From Sesamum alatum (taxonomy: Eukaryota; Streptophyta; Magnoliopsida; Lamiales; Pedaliaceae): DNA of 64,000 bases. Below the pieces are notes generated by a model. That model searched no databases, was not told the origin of the DNA, and worked only from the letters and a program-made list of their open reading frames with translations. This document shows, in pieces, positions 1 through 12,479 of this stretch (position 1 is its first letter; each line of letters opens with the position of its first letter). The stretch lies in NCBI GenBank assembly GCA_034509735.1, contig JACGWO010000004.1, positions 23,541,395 to 23,605,394 of the forward strand, written 5' to 3'. The position numbers were made by a program, and so were the translations under genes.

Positions 1-164
1 TAAAAAAAAGCTACATATTATTTTTCATGTAGTATCAAATACTATTTTTAAATGCATTTTCATGGGCTATATGTACAATTTCTGAATCAGAAAAATTATT
101 CAAACTTTCTGTCAAGAATACATTGTTTGAAGTATTTTATTTCTCACTACCTTATTTTTATTTG

Positions 165-663
165 GGGTTAATTACACTTAGACCCCCTCTGAAAATGCAT
201 AATTACACTTTCCCCCAAAGAATTTTTGAAATTACACTTACACCCCCTTTGAAAATTCTCTGTTTACACCTGACCTCCATTCGTTACAGTTTTGACGGAA
301 AATGTTTGTTTCAACAAAAATAATTACATAAATTTTTAATTTTACCTTTCGCTTAACATTCTCGTATAATAATTTTGTACTTATAGGGAAAAAATATAAT
401 AATATTGGCCTCACTCGATATGTATATATTACACTTATCCTCTTATAAGTACAAAAATATACATGAAAATGTTAAATAATGGGAAAAATTGAAAAATTTT
501 GTAATTATTTTTGTTGACGTGAACATTTTTCGTCCAAACTTTAACGAATGGGGGTCAAGTGTAAACAGAGAATTTTTGGAGGGGGTGTAAGTGTAATTTC
601 AAAACTTCTTTGGGGGAAAGTGTAATTATGCATTTTCAGAGGGGGTCTAAGTGTAATTAACCC
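165..663. mobile_element. MULE-type MITE with long terminal inverted repeats
   Basis: A 499-bp element starts GGGTTAATTACACTTAGACC and ends with the inverted form of the same sequence. The inverted arms run more than 130 bp inward (about 165-310 and 520-663) and differ by few bases. The flanks carry a perfect 9-bp direct repeat, TTTTATTTG, at 156-164 and 664-672, which is the duplication size made by Mutator-like transposases. There is no transposase, so the element is non-autonomous. Small open frames inside it are by-products of the inverted arms. The flanks 1-155 and 673-1110 are AT-rich with nothing recognised. Confidence 0.88.
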
Positions 664-1110
664 TTTTATTTGATTTACCAGTTTATCAACTCTAAACATT
701 TTGTGTAATAGTAAGTGGTTTTCAATACAAATTGAAACTTGCTTTTTCATTGTTACTACTGATATGCTTCATATATATTTGAATTTTTCTATATATTACA
801 GACTTGCTTTTTTAAAATGTTAATATTTCTATCAAATATTAAGTGAATTTACTAACTTAAATTTGTATTTACTTTATTCAATTTATACACACATGAACTC
901 TCATTTAGAAATATTTAATTTGGAATTTTTGGTATGAGATCAATGCACTCTGGTTGGTGATATCTAATTTCTGAAAACACATTTTATTTTAAGTCGAACA
1001 TATGTTGAATATTGAGTTCAAATCAGAAAGTGTCATATAATCATGTGTTCATAACAAGTTAAAATAATTATTATAATTTAGAGGGTCTTCTGATAATATA
1101 TATATACGTA

Positions 1111-1361
1111 CTATTATAAAAGAAAAAGTTGTTTTCTTCTAATAAATGACAGTTATCTCATACTTTTACCACTTCTTATAAATTTTGGCCTAAAAAACAA
1201 AACTGGATTTTAAGTTAAAAAGTGTATCCTTGAAAATCCTAATAAATATACTTATTCAAGTTAAAATTCAGCTTCTTTCTAAAAGCAAAACTTTGAAAAA
1301 AGGTGAAAATATGATATAATTGCCATTTATTATAGGAAAACAACTTTTTCTTTTATAATAG
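1111..1361. mobile_element. Short MITE with TA target duplication
   Basis: A 251-bp palindromic element begins CTATTATAAAAGAAAAAG and ends with its reverse complement. The inverted arms are about 45 bp with a few mismatches. TA dinucleotides flank it at 1109-1110 and 1362-1363, as expected for a Tc1/mariner (Stowaway-like) MITE. The superfamily call rests only on the TA duplication. No coding capacity. DNA at 1362-2014 is AT-rich, holds a (TA)10 tract at 1641-1660, and shows no gene. Confidence 0.72.
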
Positions 1362-2014
1362 TATAGCTATATTACACTCATCCATTAAGTGTTTTTGACC
1401 TTATAAAACATTTACTTAATTATTTTGCATAATATCATTTTAAATCACACAATTAACAAATATATGCTTAATAATCTACTAAAATGTTGATCTAAAGTAG
1501 ATCATATATATACTAAAATTGACCAAAGTACGTAATTAAACATACTGATAATATATATTAATATTATTATTATTATTTTTATTTATCTCCGCATCGCGTG
1601 TGTTGATTGTATTTAAAAAATTGTGTGTGCGGCGACCGCGTATATATATATATATATATAAACATAGACATATACATTTCAAATAAAATTATATAAGGTA
1701 ATATTTATATTTTACATGATATGTACTCTGATATACGAAAGATATGGTGATTTTTCTCAAATATTCATCTCCCTCTCTTGCACTATATACATTGCTCAAT
1801 GTTTTCAATTTAAAATTTCTTGAAGTCATAGGATATTTAAAGTCTCTTTGCATTTTTCTAGGAAAAATCAAGAGAAATGTATATAAGAACAACTCCAAAA
1901 TGACCTGTTTTAAAAGGGTTTAGGAAGGGATAGAGGTTAATATTAAAAGCACAATATAAAATTAAGAATATTAAAAAAATTTAGAATGTTTTATATAAAC
2001 TTGGAAGTGTGTGG

Positions 2015-3385
2015 CACTATAAAAAAATTGTTTTATTGCGACTTGAGAATTATGACTATAGAGATCCGTTCCAATTTGGCAAATATTGCAACAGCTTTGC
2101 GACGGATGACGCCATTTTTGGTTTTAAACAAAAGTGACCAACTTATCAACTGAAGAGTAAGACTCGTCTCATGCGGTCGAAAAAACCTTCTCTACAATGT
2201 TCTCGTGCACTAATTTCGATGGATTTTTGCGAGGAAAGTTACCTGTCGCAAATTTGTGACTGATTTTGTGACGGACCCAAAACAATTGGTACAACATTTC
2301 GAGCAAATTTTCGTAACGCCCCAAAATCATTTTTAAATCCGTTGCAAAATCCTGAAAGTTTTGCGACTTCTTTCCTTTTTTTTTTATTTGTTGCAAAGTC
2401 AGTAGATCATTGCAAATATAACGACTATTTCGACAACGGCTACTATACCCATTGCAAAATAGTGTGAAAACCGTCACATATGATGACTCATTTTGGCATC
2501 CCACTATTCTCCGAGCTGCTCCAGCCTCCATTCGATGACCTTGCTACAATAGACGACACCGTTCTGGGCGACTAGGCAGGCAATGAGGAGCAGGAGGAGG
2601 ACATCGCATTAGGTTAGGGTTCTTATTTTTCTTGGTACTTTTTAATTTCAAAACAAAATTATACTCACATTTTTTAAGTTTTTTATTAATGCATTTTTTT
2701 AAATTTATTAAATATGCCTTTAATTTAATTGCCCTCTATTTCAATTTTTAAATTCAACTTAAAAAATAGAATTTAATTGAAAAAATAAAAAATTAAAATT
2801 TATTTTTGAAAATAAAATAAAAAAAATTTGTCAACGAAATCTCTAATGTCTAACCCATCATAAACTAAAAAAATAAAAAAATATGAATCCTAAAAAAATC
2901 AACTTACTCATTGCTAAACTTCATCTGAATTTGCAACAAGAATTGTTGTCGCAAACCCATCCCAAAATTTGCGACGTCTCCCGGCACAAATGTTCGTCCC
3001 AACCGAGTCACGTGCTTTATGGTATTTCCGATGGACGTCCATCAAAAATTGCATTCCAATTCTCTGAGTTCCCGTCCCAAAGTATTTACATATAATATAA
3101 TATAATCCGTCTCGAAGTCGTTGCAACAGCTGTTGCAATATCACTTCAAACATTATCCGATCATTTGACAAAACTTGCAATTGGTATATCAAAACCATCT
3201 TTGTCCATCGCAATTCTTCCGACAGGATGTCTTTTCCCCACTAGGAATATTTTTCGACGCCACTTACGCTGACGAGACATCTCCTATCGCAAATGCCACC
3301 GCAAAAATATGAACTATCATCAGACTGTTACGTTATTCCATCGCAAAAAAGAAGGCTTTTTTTTTTTTTTTTTAAATTTGTAATG
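2015..3385. mobile_element. CACTA-like non-autonomous element
   Basis: The left end reads CACTATAAAAAAATTG and the right end, on the other strand, CATTACAAATTTAAAAA. The 3-bp sequence TGG flanks both sides (2012-2014 and 3386-3388), matching the CACTA duplication size. The body is packed with GCGAC/GTCGC-type motifs in both orientations, for example near 2039, 2098, 2250, 2360, 2940 and 3290. These resemble the subterminal transposase-binding repeats of CACTA elements. No TnpA or TnpD-like protein is visible. The right terminus is degenerate, so the exact end is a proposal. Confidence 0.6.
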
Positions 3386-3388
3386 TGG

Positions 3389-5706
3389 AATTGCGAGAAG
3401 TTTTAAGAAAGTATTTAAAAATATTTCTAAGAGAGTTTTGTGAGCTTTTCAACACGCAATTAAGAGAGTATTTGCACGAGTTTCGAAAAAGTGCTTTTCA
3501 ACTTCTGGATGCAGGAAAGCATTTCTGATGTGTTTGGGATGCTAATTTCTACATCTGCAACTGCTACTGAAAACACTTTCATGCCAAAAGCTGGAAGCAC
3601 TTTGGGGGGTGCTTCTAGCTACTTTGGTTTTTTTTTTTTTAGGGCCAAAATTTTTTTTAGTCATAAATTATTCAAATTATTTGAAAATTATAACATCAAC
3701 TTTAGATGAGAAATTTTAAAAATAAATTAAAAAGGGTAAAATCAAATTGAAATTACGATAATGAGGGTAGATTAGTCTAAAAGGAAGTTGAATTTATAAT
3801 TTCACATATTTAATAATTCAATTTTATTATATTTTATACTTTATATTATATTATATTATTCCTAAATCATAGAAAAAATAAATTAATTTTCTATGATTAA
3901 TTAAGAAAAATATTTTTTTGTCAAATCACGCAAGTTTAGTTGTTGTGCATGTAGGAACAATTATATTACATAATGGAAACATTATTGAATTAAAAATCCA
4001 AGTTTCCTATTATTATTGAATATTTCAATAATGTAAATGATAATCATTTTGTAAAAAATTAAATAGGAGATATACTAATTAAAATAAAATTTATTATTTT
4101 TGAGAAAAAATAATCATCATAATCAAGAGATAAGTGCAAATATTAAATAAAAATAGCATCTTTATTACTACTTGGGGACAAAATGATTTTTAATTAATTA
4201 AACTAGTTTTAGAAGTATTTTTTCCCCAAACACTATCAAATTTAGCTATTATCTACTTTTCACTTTTTTTTTAATAAAAATTACTCACTTTTAATTTTGC
4301 TACAACTTTCAACTTTTTCTATGAAAATTACTTCTTTAAAAATAGAAGCTTTCGCAAACACTCCCTAAGATTAATCTTCACCATCAATTTGAAAAGTCAA
4401 CTGCATAAATATTTTGTTTGAGTTTATTTTTTTAATAATCAAGTTTTGGTATGAATATTCTCTTCAATTTTTTTATTAATATCTTTTCTTTTACACATTA
4501 TCTAAGATGGAGAAAGAAAAAAAATCAAATTGAAGAATTATAATCTATGCCTCACACGCAACACACATGTATTTTACTAGTAAAAAGGAAAACGAAAACT
4601 TATAAGCAAAGAAACATAAAATTACACTTAATCTGCATGTTATTCTTACTTCTTGGGGCTCTTCATCGTTCTCCTACTTCATCTTCTCTGATACCCCTTC
4701 AACATTTTTCCATATATAAGCCCAAAAAATAGGATGTTGTCATTAATATTACACGTATCTGCTAATTATTAATAGATTATAGTTGTAGTTTTGTGGTACA
4801 TGTGTATGACGCATCTTAGTAATGCAGATAGATTTGCCATGGTGCATTATGATTTTCGAGAGTTGGATAAACATGCTTATGTTGACATACTCGTTTGTTG
4901 AAATACCTCTGTCATATATATGGGGAGTAGCGTGAAAAAACTCAGTTAATTAAATCTGTTTTCATCCCTCTATTTGAATTTCTCCAACCAGTATCTTTTT
5001 GTTTTCAGCCAAATTATTTCTTTTGACCACAATTGTACTAGAGAAAAAGAAAAAAAATAAAAATCTACAACGGTAGTATGTACAAGAACATTTGTAAAAA
5101 TATGGTATGTTTGTGATCACGATCAATTGATAAATTCGGCCGTCTTCCGGCTATTTCTTGGTTTGTTAAATTGCTCGTTCAAATCTTGGAGATGACCATG
5201 TTGCGGTGAATAAAGAAAAAGTAAGTTTTGAGTTCTTTTGTTTTATTTTGAGCGTACAAAAAATCACAAAAACTATTCAAGTCTCATGTATATTTTGTTG
5301 TAATTTGATGGAGTTTTGTGGATGTGTAATGTACGACATTGTAATGTTTGGAAAATGAACCGCACTTGTTGTAATGTTGGTGCACCGATTGAGCAGTGTT
5401 AGCTATGTTTTTGGTTTATCTATTTAATAAGATTATTTATTTTATAATATAATAATCATCAAGCGTAATATAAAAATAATAATGATAATAATTATAAGTA
5501 ATGTGCGTGACACACTCAAATCACTGTGCACGGTAAATTAGAATCTAAATATTATTATTATTTAACATAATATATATATATATGCTTTTAGTAATTATTA
5601 ATAATTAAACTTAAATTATTAAATGCTTGATGGTTGAAATCTTTCAATTCTCTACAGTAAATCTTCTAATCTATCTTAGAAATTAATCTATCTTTGCTTA
5701 TCCCAA
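3389..5706. other. AT-rich intergenic DNA without recognised gene
   Basis: This stretch contains long T runs, AT microsatellites and many stop codons in all frames. Around 3500-4370 there are phrases such as GTGTTTGGGA and, inverted, CAAACACTCCC. Non-autonomous hAT elements often carry these, but no duplication or matching termini could be fixed. A 61-codon frame at 4547-4732 with a short hydrophobic middle has no recognised similarity and is not called a gene. Confidence 0.5.
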
Positions 5707-6688
5707 TGATAAGTGTTGAATTCAACAAAAATAATTCCTACATAAATTTGTAAAAGTGATGAGTTGGGTCGAATACACAAAGATTAGTATTAAACTAATT
5801 CCTTCAAGTAAAAGCACAATAAATGAAGGGAGGGTTTTGATGCAAATTACTACTTAACTACGAGACAAATTCTAAGAGTGAATAAAAGATGAGAAGAGAT
5901 TTCCAGTTGAAGTCAAGATCATCCTCGATTACACTGTTGATCATAGATGCAATGATGATAATAGTACAAACTAGATAAACTAGTTATTGCCATTGGTACG
6001 ACCTAACGACATCACCTTTTGTTACCGTTTCATTAGCTAAGAAACGAAAGTGTAAAGCGTGAATTAGATCTCAGAACATGTGGGAATCAAACAATCACGG
6101 TAACTTTAGCTGAAAAATAGAAATTAACCGAGCATACTGACACAAGAACACATAAAAGAGAAATAAAGCTTCATAGAAAAACACAGACAAATATTCAGTA
6201 TTTTTCTTGAGAGTAACAAGAGAGATAGAGAATAGGACATGCTCCTAATATGAATTACATTCCCTATATATACTCCTTAGTTACCTAACATGTCTAAATA
6301 TTAAAATAAGTAGATAGCTAAACGAGCACTAAGTCCTATCTAATTAGGGCATTACCTAAATATGAGTCTTTAGGAATGGAAGACTCTCAAAAGTCGAAAA
6401 ATCATGTGTATCAGCCTTCAAGTCTAGAAAATTTTGCCTTCTTCCTTTCATTTGTTGGTTTACCTACACTAGACGTGAGCACTTCTAATCGAACTTTCAA
6501 ATTTATCTCTTCATTTTTCTTCCAGAACTTTGTTGAATTTTTTCACTTAATTATGTTCATTTCTCCATATATGACTCCAAAGACCTCTTTTTAGTTGCAA
6601 ACATAAGATTTGATATGATTTATGTGTTATTCGGTATTAAAAGATGGACAAAAATATAGTAGAACTATAGTAATTTGGACATCTATCA
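5707..6688 (-). mobile_element. Candidate LTR of a Ty3/Gypsy-type element
   Basis: The segment starts TGATAAG and ends ATCTATCA, so it has TG...CA ends with short inverted termini (TGATA/TATCA). Directly after it lies a pyrimidine-rich stretch, ACATCCCCACACG. On the minus strand this is a purine-rich tract just before an LTR start, as expected for a polypurine tract of a minus-strand element. The partner LTR was not found in the window, so the left limit rests on TG and the inverted termini only. Assignment to Gypsy comes from the linked protease remnant at 17628-18112. Confidence 0.42.
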
Positions 6689-8412
6689 AACATCCCCACA
6701 CGTTACTCTTTGCTCGTCCTCGAGCGAAATTAAGATAAGATAATACATGAGATCAAAGACAATGGCGTGCAAGCAAAGATTTAGTAGAATGTTAAAAAAA
6801 AATGGCATGCCTCATGGTAAAAACAACTCATATGTTTCAAACGAGTTTTCACGTAATGATTGTCATCAAAAGTCAACACTAGAACTTAGTGGACTATTCT
6901 CTCAATGCCTTCCAATCCCTCAAGTGTGTATGGCTATGTATTTAGGACATTACTTGCTATGAAGTTGCTTCGTCATAGGCTTGCTTATACACCACATCTC
7001 CACCACTTGTAAATATGGACACACTTGAATAAAAGGTCTTAGATTTTTGGTTATAATGAGGCTTTAGTTTTGGGGTAGGAAAATTTGGGATAATGAGGTA
7101 AAATTCCAAGAAGACTCAAATAAAGCATCGAGCAAGTGATATAACAATCAAGATTTCTTTTAATATAATTCATCCGATGTTCTCAATTCCATGTCCCGTT
7201 GACTTGAATTATGCTTTACTTTAGAGGGAGATTTTTTTTTCTCTTGTAGGAATTTTTCCTCTACTTTTGTTTTCTTCCCCTCCTTTTTGTTTTCTTTTTC
7301 AGAAAATTTTCTTCTCTTTTCCTTATTCTCGTTTTTTTTTTTTTTTTATCATTTTTTAAAGTAACATGACATAAAGCAAAGCAACAAGATGACCATTGGC
7401 TCAAATACTCCCTTAGACCAAAAATATAAGCACAATAGATGTGATATCCCCACACTTATGCTAAAATCCATAACTAAGAACAATCTTTTTTTTTCTTGAT
7501 GCTCTACTAGTAATTGGAAGGTCCAAATAGAGGAGATAAAAGAATGATACTGTTCGATTTATAAATGAAGGTTCATGACAGGAAAACAAGGCTTGAAAGC
7601 TCAAATGAGTTTACTAAAGTAAACATGCATGTGGGTAGTCTTTTAGGCCGAAGTGGTTTTTTCTCCTATTGCCTTTATCATTTTCAAGTGCATACACATT
7701 GACATGGTCTGGAGTAGGTTCAAAGCAGATTCTAGTAAGACAAAATCATATAAGCACATCTCTTGATTATAAAAAAAAAAAAAAAAAAAAAGTATTGCGC
7801 GGGTGTATGGGGTCAAAATCTTCTCAAGGTGGCTATTACCCAATAAAATCCACATGTGTAGCTTCCGAATAAAATCATTTTTTCTAAAACAGTATTTCAA
7901 CTGTAAGCCATCTAAAGCCATGAACACATATTCTTGTCACATATTGATAAATTATTGCTTTGAACACACTATGTCATAGTCATGCAATGAAAACAATTTC
8001 AAGCATCAAGCAAAGTATCATCAAGTCAAGAGCACATCCAAGACCAATAGCAAAATTCAACAACAAAATTCATCCTTCTAGACAAAGGTACCCCCACACC
8101 TACAACCACAGCCCCCAACGTGCAACATGAATCGATACATGCAACTCAAAGATGAAGAATGCATCATAGAAAGGGCAAGGGAAAGAGAGCGTCCCTGAGT
8201 GCATGCGACGACGGGTGTGGTCGCGAACAAAGGGCGGTAGGAGTGTGGGTTTGCAGACGATGGTGGTTCAGCGGTGGCAAGCGGTGGATGGTGACGACAA
8301 CCGGGGAAAGCGTGGCAGCGGCGGGTGGATGTGTTGCACAAGGAGGAAGAGACAAGAAGATAAGGGTAATGCAAGTAGGTATTTTGACTTGGGATTGGGT
8401 ATTTTGACCATG
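6689..8412 (-). mobile_element. Internal remnant of the Gypsy-type element
   Basis: This follows the candidate polypurine tract and contains TTTGCTCGTCCTCGAGC-like sequence, then AT-rich DNA with an A-20 run near 7771. A more GC-rich island at 8160-8380 is open in several frames on both strands but matches no known protein. Copia-0 begins at 8413, and similar-type sequence resumes at 17301. No reverse transcriptase or integrase is seen, so the parent may have been a gag-pro-only derivative, or pol may have been deleted. Confidence 0.4.
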
Positions 8413-10604
8413 TGATTTTTTTTGGTGATTTATTGATTATATATATATATATATGTTAAAGTAATATATATAGATATATGCCTAGAGTGAGTACTTAGAA
8501 AGAGGAAAATGAAAAAAAATGCTGGAGTATTTTCAGATTGAATTGAATGAAAAACTAGGTGTGGACACGCTTAGTAAATCGACCTACAGACATATTTGAA
8601 CAAAACACTAGACTTGGGCATGCTTACTGAATCATTTTATTGATAGATTTGAATGAACGTTAGGCATGGGCACACTTAAATGCGAAGTTCATTTTCACTC
8701 AAATGTCCCTGCATCAATCATATAATTATTATTTTCGTATAGGCCCCAAGACGATAAACACAAAGGAAATTAGAGTTTTAAATACAATACAATATTGTAA
8801 TTAGCGATTAAATCGTCCGTCTCGTTGCTACTATGACGCAGATCTCATGCATAATGGAGTCAACTGAATGGTTTAGGATACCAACCTTTGTGTCCGTCGG
8901 TTGATGTAGATGACGTGAACGTTCTCAAGAACGATCCCCATCTAAGCAATTGGTAGAAAACGGCTATTAGTCCTTCGGTACGGTAAAATCGTTCCGGTCA
9001 TTGTTCACAGTAGGAACACATATGTCTTCCCTCTAAAGATAGTCCACACCACCTATGATGGAATCTCAAATAACACTATGCTAGTAGGCATTAGAGGATT
9101 TCGGTAGATCAACGATTGATCAACGGAGAAGACAAGAAACTCGTTTCTCGTTGAAAGTTGAACGGGAGCAAGAAAGCAAAGCGAGCAAAGGAGCAAAGAA
9201 ATTGCAAAGGATTGTCAAGCATTCTTGTGAATGGCAAATGTCTCCTATTTATAGACCTTCCATTCGAGAAGCCAAGTTAAACTTGTCTTCTTCTTCTTGC
9301 AAAGAGGAAGACAAGTTTGATTCTTCTTCTTATAAAAGGACAACCTTGTTTTGTCATATTAAGAAGAGAAGTTCAACTTTGCTTCATCGCCTTCAAGAAA
9401 ACAAATCCAAATTTGCTTCTTCTTCTTTCAAGAAGACAAATCCAACTTTGCTTCTTCACAAGAAGACAAGTTGAACTTTGCTTCTTCAAGAAGACAAGTT
9501 CAACTTTGCTTCTTCATCTTCTCCATAATTAAGCCAATTAATTATTTCCAAGAATTCCATCATGGATTTGTGTGTGACCCTTTAGGTTCACTACTCAGCT
9601 AGACTTAGGCTTGTATCACATATACAATTTAATTAGCAAGTTATTTGCATTAGATTAATTAGATCATATCATAAATAATCACCCTCAATTAACTCCTTAA
9701 TAGGAGGGTACCCGTTACCATGGGTGGCCACCTAGCAGTAGTCCATGGCACTAGAGAATAGGTGAATCTACGTGAATTTGTAAGTTACGAGTTTCATGCA
9801 AATACAGTCCTTCCATCAAGCTAATCTCCCAATCGAAGTCTAGGGCATGGAATTGCAATCGGTTCCCATCTTGGATTGTGATATCTATGTATCAACTCTA
9901 CACTTAGTGCTACTCATTTATCAATATTGGAAACTCCGTTCCTATTTTATCAACTACCGTGGCAACGGATTTAGGAGAACACAATGTAGAGAACATAGGA
10001 GATTCTTCATCATCTTATGATGAGCGATGGATCCTATCTTGGAACTTACCAGACTCCATACATGCTCTGACTATGTCTGAAACATGGCTTTTTAACAACT
10101 ATAGAAGAAACCATAGCTGCATCAGACATGATCAAGTCATAGCCATCCTATGCACAAGGTTACTGTGGAACCTCAAGTCAAAGGACCACTTAATGCACTA
10201 TCGTAAGAAAGGAGAATCATGTCATACCGATCATGCCCCACAAGGCTTCCATATGACATCTGCTATGGGCCAGTTCATTGAACTTGATAACCCCTTATCA
10301 AGCACCTACTAAAGTGCGTAGACGTCATACGTCATTGTCGATGCCCCATCTCGATTGATTCATCAACTTGGAACATTTTAGATCAAACCATATAGGTTGG
10401 TTTCATGGTCGCCATCATATGCATGAGCCAACCCCGTAGCACTATGATCTAAGGGCTTCAACCAAATGCATACAAATATTGTATTTAAGCATAAGATGAA
10501 GATGGCCATAGAACAAGTCTTAGTATTAACATTTTATTAAAAAAGATCATTTAGAATGGCAGACAATGAGCCAGCAATTGGCTTGACGGTCACCAATTCT
10601 AACA
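8413..10604 (-). repeat. 3' LTR of Copia-0
   Basis: The LTR ends with ACCAATTCTAACA, the family's CA end, and is followed by the polypurine tract. It shares its whole length with 14962-17300, including the (TA)n near 8440, the phrase GCCTAGAGTGAGTACTTAG, and a purine/pyrimidine-biased block of short tandem repeats at about 9290-9525. A 107-codon open frame over that block reflects the repeats and is not regarded as a gene. Confidence 0.75.
9290..9525. repeat. Short tandem repeats inside Copia-0 LTR
   Basis: About eight diverged copies of a 24-30-bp unit containing AAGAAGACAA and AACTTTGCTTCTTC follow one another. The partner LTR holds the same array with more units at about 15830-16170. The difference in copy number shows expansion or loss after insertion. 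Confidence 0.7.
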
Positions 10605-11110
10605 ATCTCCCACTCGACCTAAAAGTCAATTGCCCATAAGATCATGCCTATCTTCTCAAGATGCTAAGTATGTGCAATCTAGAATTAGGGATATTAATGT
10701 AATGCGATCCACTATTCGCACATTTGTGTTTGGATTTGTAATGAGGTCTTGATTTTCACGCTTGCGTGATTGCCCCCGTTGTTATTACAAGGTATAACTA
10801 TTGATTCGGCAATACTAGGCACTACGTCCAACTCTTGGATGTAGTTTATGTCCAAACTACCTCTTTTGTAGCTTCATAAGCCACAACATACTTGGCATGT
10901 GACGTGGAATCGCGTTTAACTGACAACTCCTCGATTTAGCCAAAATACATAGCCAGATTTAGTTTTAGTATTGATAACATCTATTGAGCTCCCACTGACC
11001 TTCTAATACACTAACGAATCATATTTATTCATGACACAACCATACAATTTTATGACTATGAAAAATGATTGTTAAACTTTGGGATGCCTATTTAAATCCA
11101 TAAATAGGCC
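10605..11110 (-). pseudogene. Copia-0 RNase H end, degraded
   Basis: Next to the polypurine tract, the sequence still follows the end of pol in Copia-1 (24113-24440). It includes the blocks around CTTCTCAAGATG, a TTGTTATTACAA segment and ACTCTTGGATGTAGTTT. Reading frames are broken by indels throughout. Confidence 0.6.
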
Positions 11111-11470
11111 ATTTGGAGTTTACAAACCTTTTGTTTCTCCCCTTTGAATGTAACACCTTGAGATTGATCCATGCAGATCTATTCCTCAACAATTCTAGTA
11201 AGGAATGCGGTCTTTACATATACTTGTCCTATCGCATAGTCATAGTACATGACTATGATAAGTCGGATGGATTTGGCTATAGTCGATGGGAAATATGTTA
11301 TTTCAAAGTCCACATGGTTTCTTTGAGTGTAACCTTTCACCATCAATAGGGCCATAAAGATCATTATCTCTCCGTTAAATCCAAGCTCAAGCTTGTAGAC
11401 CAATTTACACCCAATGGGCCTAACTTGCTTTGGTGGGTCTTACAAAGTCCATACTTTGTGGAGTATACGG
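11111..11470 (-). pseudogene. Copia-0 reverse transcriptase remnant
   Basis: Minus-strand translation of 11179-11403 gives a recognisable Copia reverse transcriptase block: a VKGYTQR segment, then AKSIRL, then VKTAFL. It aligns with the intact-looking order in Copia-1 (AKGYTQR, AKSIRILLAI, MDVKTAFLNG). Many replacements have occurred, among them VYVKTAFLTRIVEE where Copia-1 has MDVKTAFLNGFVEE. The YVDD core was not found intact in this copy. Confidence 0.75.
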
Positions 11471-11498
11471 ACTCCATCTTGGATTTTGTGGTCTCAAG

Positions 11499-12070
11499 TC
11501 ACTTTTTCGAATCGTCTCCTTTAAGGTCATTTGGATCATTATCCAATTGACTAGTCAAAGCTAGTGTATCAATACGGTCAATATGGGATGCTATAAGTAT
11601 TTCCATTATTATAGGTCGTGCATCACTCGACTCTTCGAGTTGCAACCTATCTATTTGAGTATTGATGGAAAAACCCTTCTTTGAAGAACACTGCATATAT
11701 CGAAATAAATAATTTTGTATCGAGTGATCACAAAATACTATCCTACAGTTTCTTTTGGATACCCAACCCAAGGTGGATCTGTACCTAGCCAAACTCCCAG
11801 TAGTCTCTCAACGTACGCAGGACACAACATATCGTAAGATACGTGTGGGAGGGTGATTTATCATGTCATATCTTATATAGAATTTTTGGTACGGCTTTAG
11901 ATGATGCCACATTCAATAACTTGGCAACAAATTCTAACGCATAGCCTCAAAACGAAAGAGGTACAGAAATCATCATGGACCGAACCATATTCAATAAGGT
12001 TTGATTCCTCCTTTCAGCCATGCCGTTAGGTTGTGGCATTTGTAGGAGACGTCCACTGAGAGAGAATCCG
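11499..12070 (-). pseudogene. Copia-0 integrase remnant
   Basis: Minus-strand sequence retains the C-terminal integrase region. A GWVSKRN segment at 11739-11765 corresponds to GYPKET in Copia-1. A block near 12000-12060 corresponds to the NGVSERRNRT/MVRSM catalytic-glutamate region, and a further block at 12120-12260 to the DRGGEY side. Frames are interrupted by stops and small indels, so no product is expected. Confidence 0.65.
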
Positions 12071-12479
12071 AGTATCTTTTAAGCAATAAAAGAATTCTGT
12101 ATTTAAAAACTCAACACTTTGATAGGATCGAAGGTTCTTAATTTTGCGTTCAATATGATTTTCTACTCCTAGTTAGAACTCTTTGAACTTTTCAAACAAT
12201 TCAAACTTGTACTTCATTAAGTACACATAACCCAACTGTGAGTGATCAGTGGTGAATGTTATGAAGTAAGAAAATCATCCTTGAGCTTTTGAGTACATCA
12301 CAAATGTTTGTATGGATCAAATCCAAAAGATTCATGGCTTTTCGCTCTTTTGTCCGACAAATGGCTTAACAATCTCTTTTCCCTTCAGAAAAAATTCATA
12401 AGTGAAAGAGCATCCAAATAATCTATTTCTAGATTCTTGAAGTCAATCTATCTCTTCATATTATCCTTGGAAATGAGAC

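Noticed and set aside
3490..4375. Possible hAT MITE with GTGTTTGGGA and CAAACACTCCC ends
   Set aside because: Ends are not inverted over enough bases and no 8-bp duplication was found.
4547..4732. A 61-codon frame with a hydrophobic segment
   Set aside because: No cleavable signal layout, no family motif, and no convincing gene context. Similar frames arise by chance in this DNA.
8078..8407. Overlapping frames on both strands in a GC-richer island
   Set aside because: No protein family recognised and several frames equally open. Better explained as part of the Gypsy-type remnant.
9151..9474. A 107-codon frame in the Copia-0 LTR, repeated at 15750
   Set aside because: It is produced by the AAGAAGACAA tandem repeats; repeat number and frame differ between the two LTRs.
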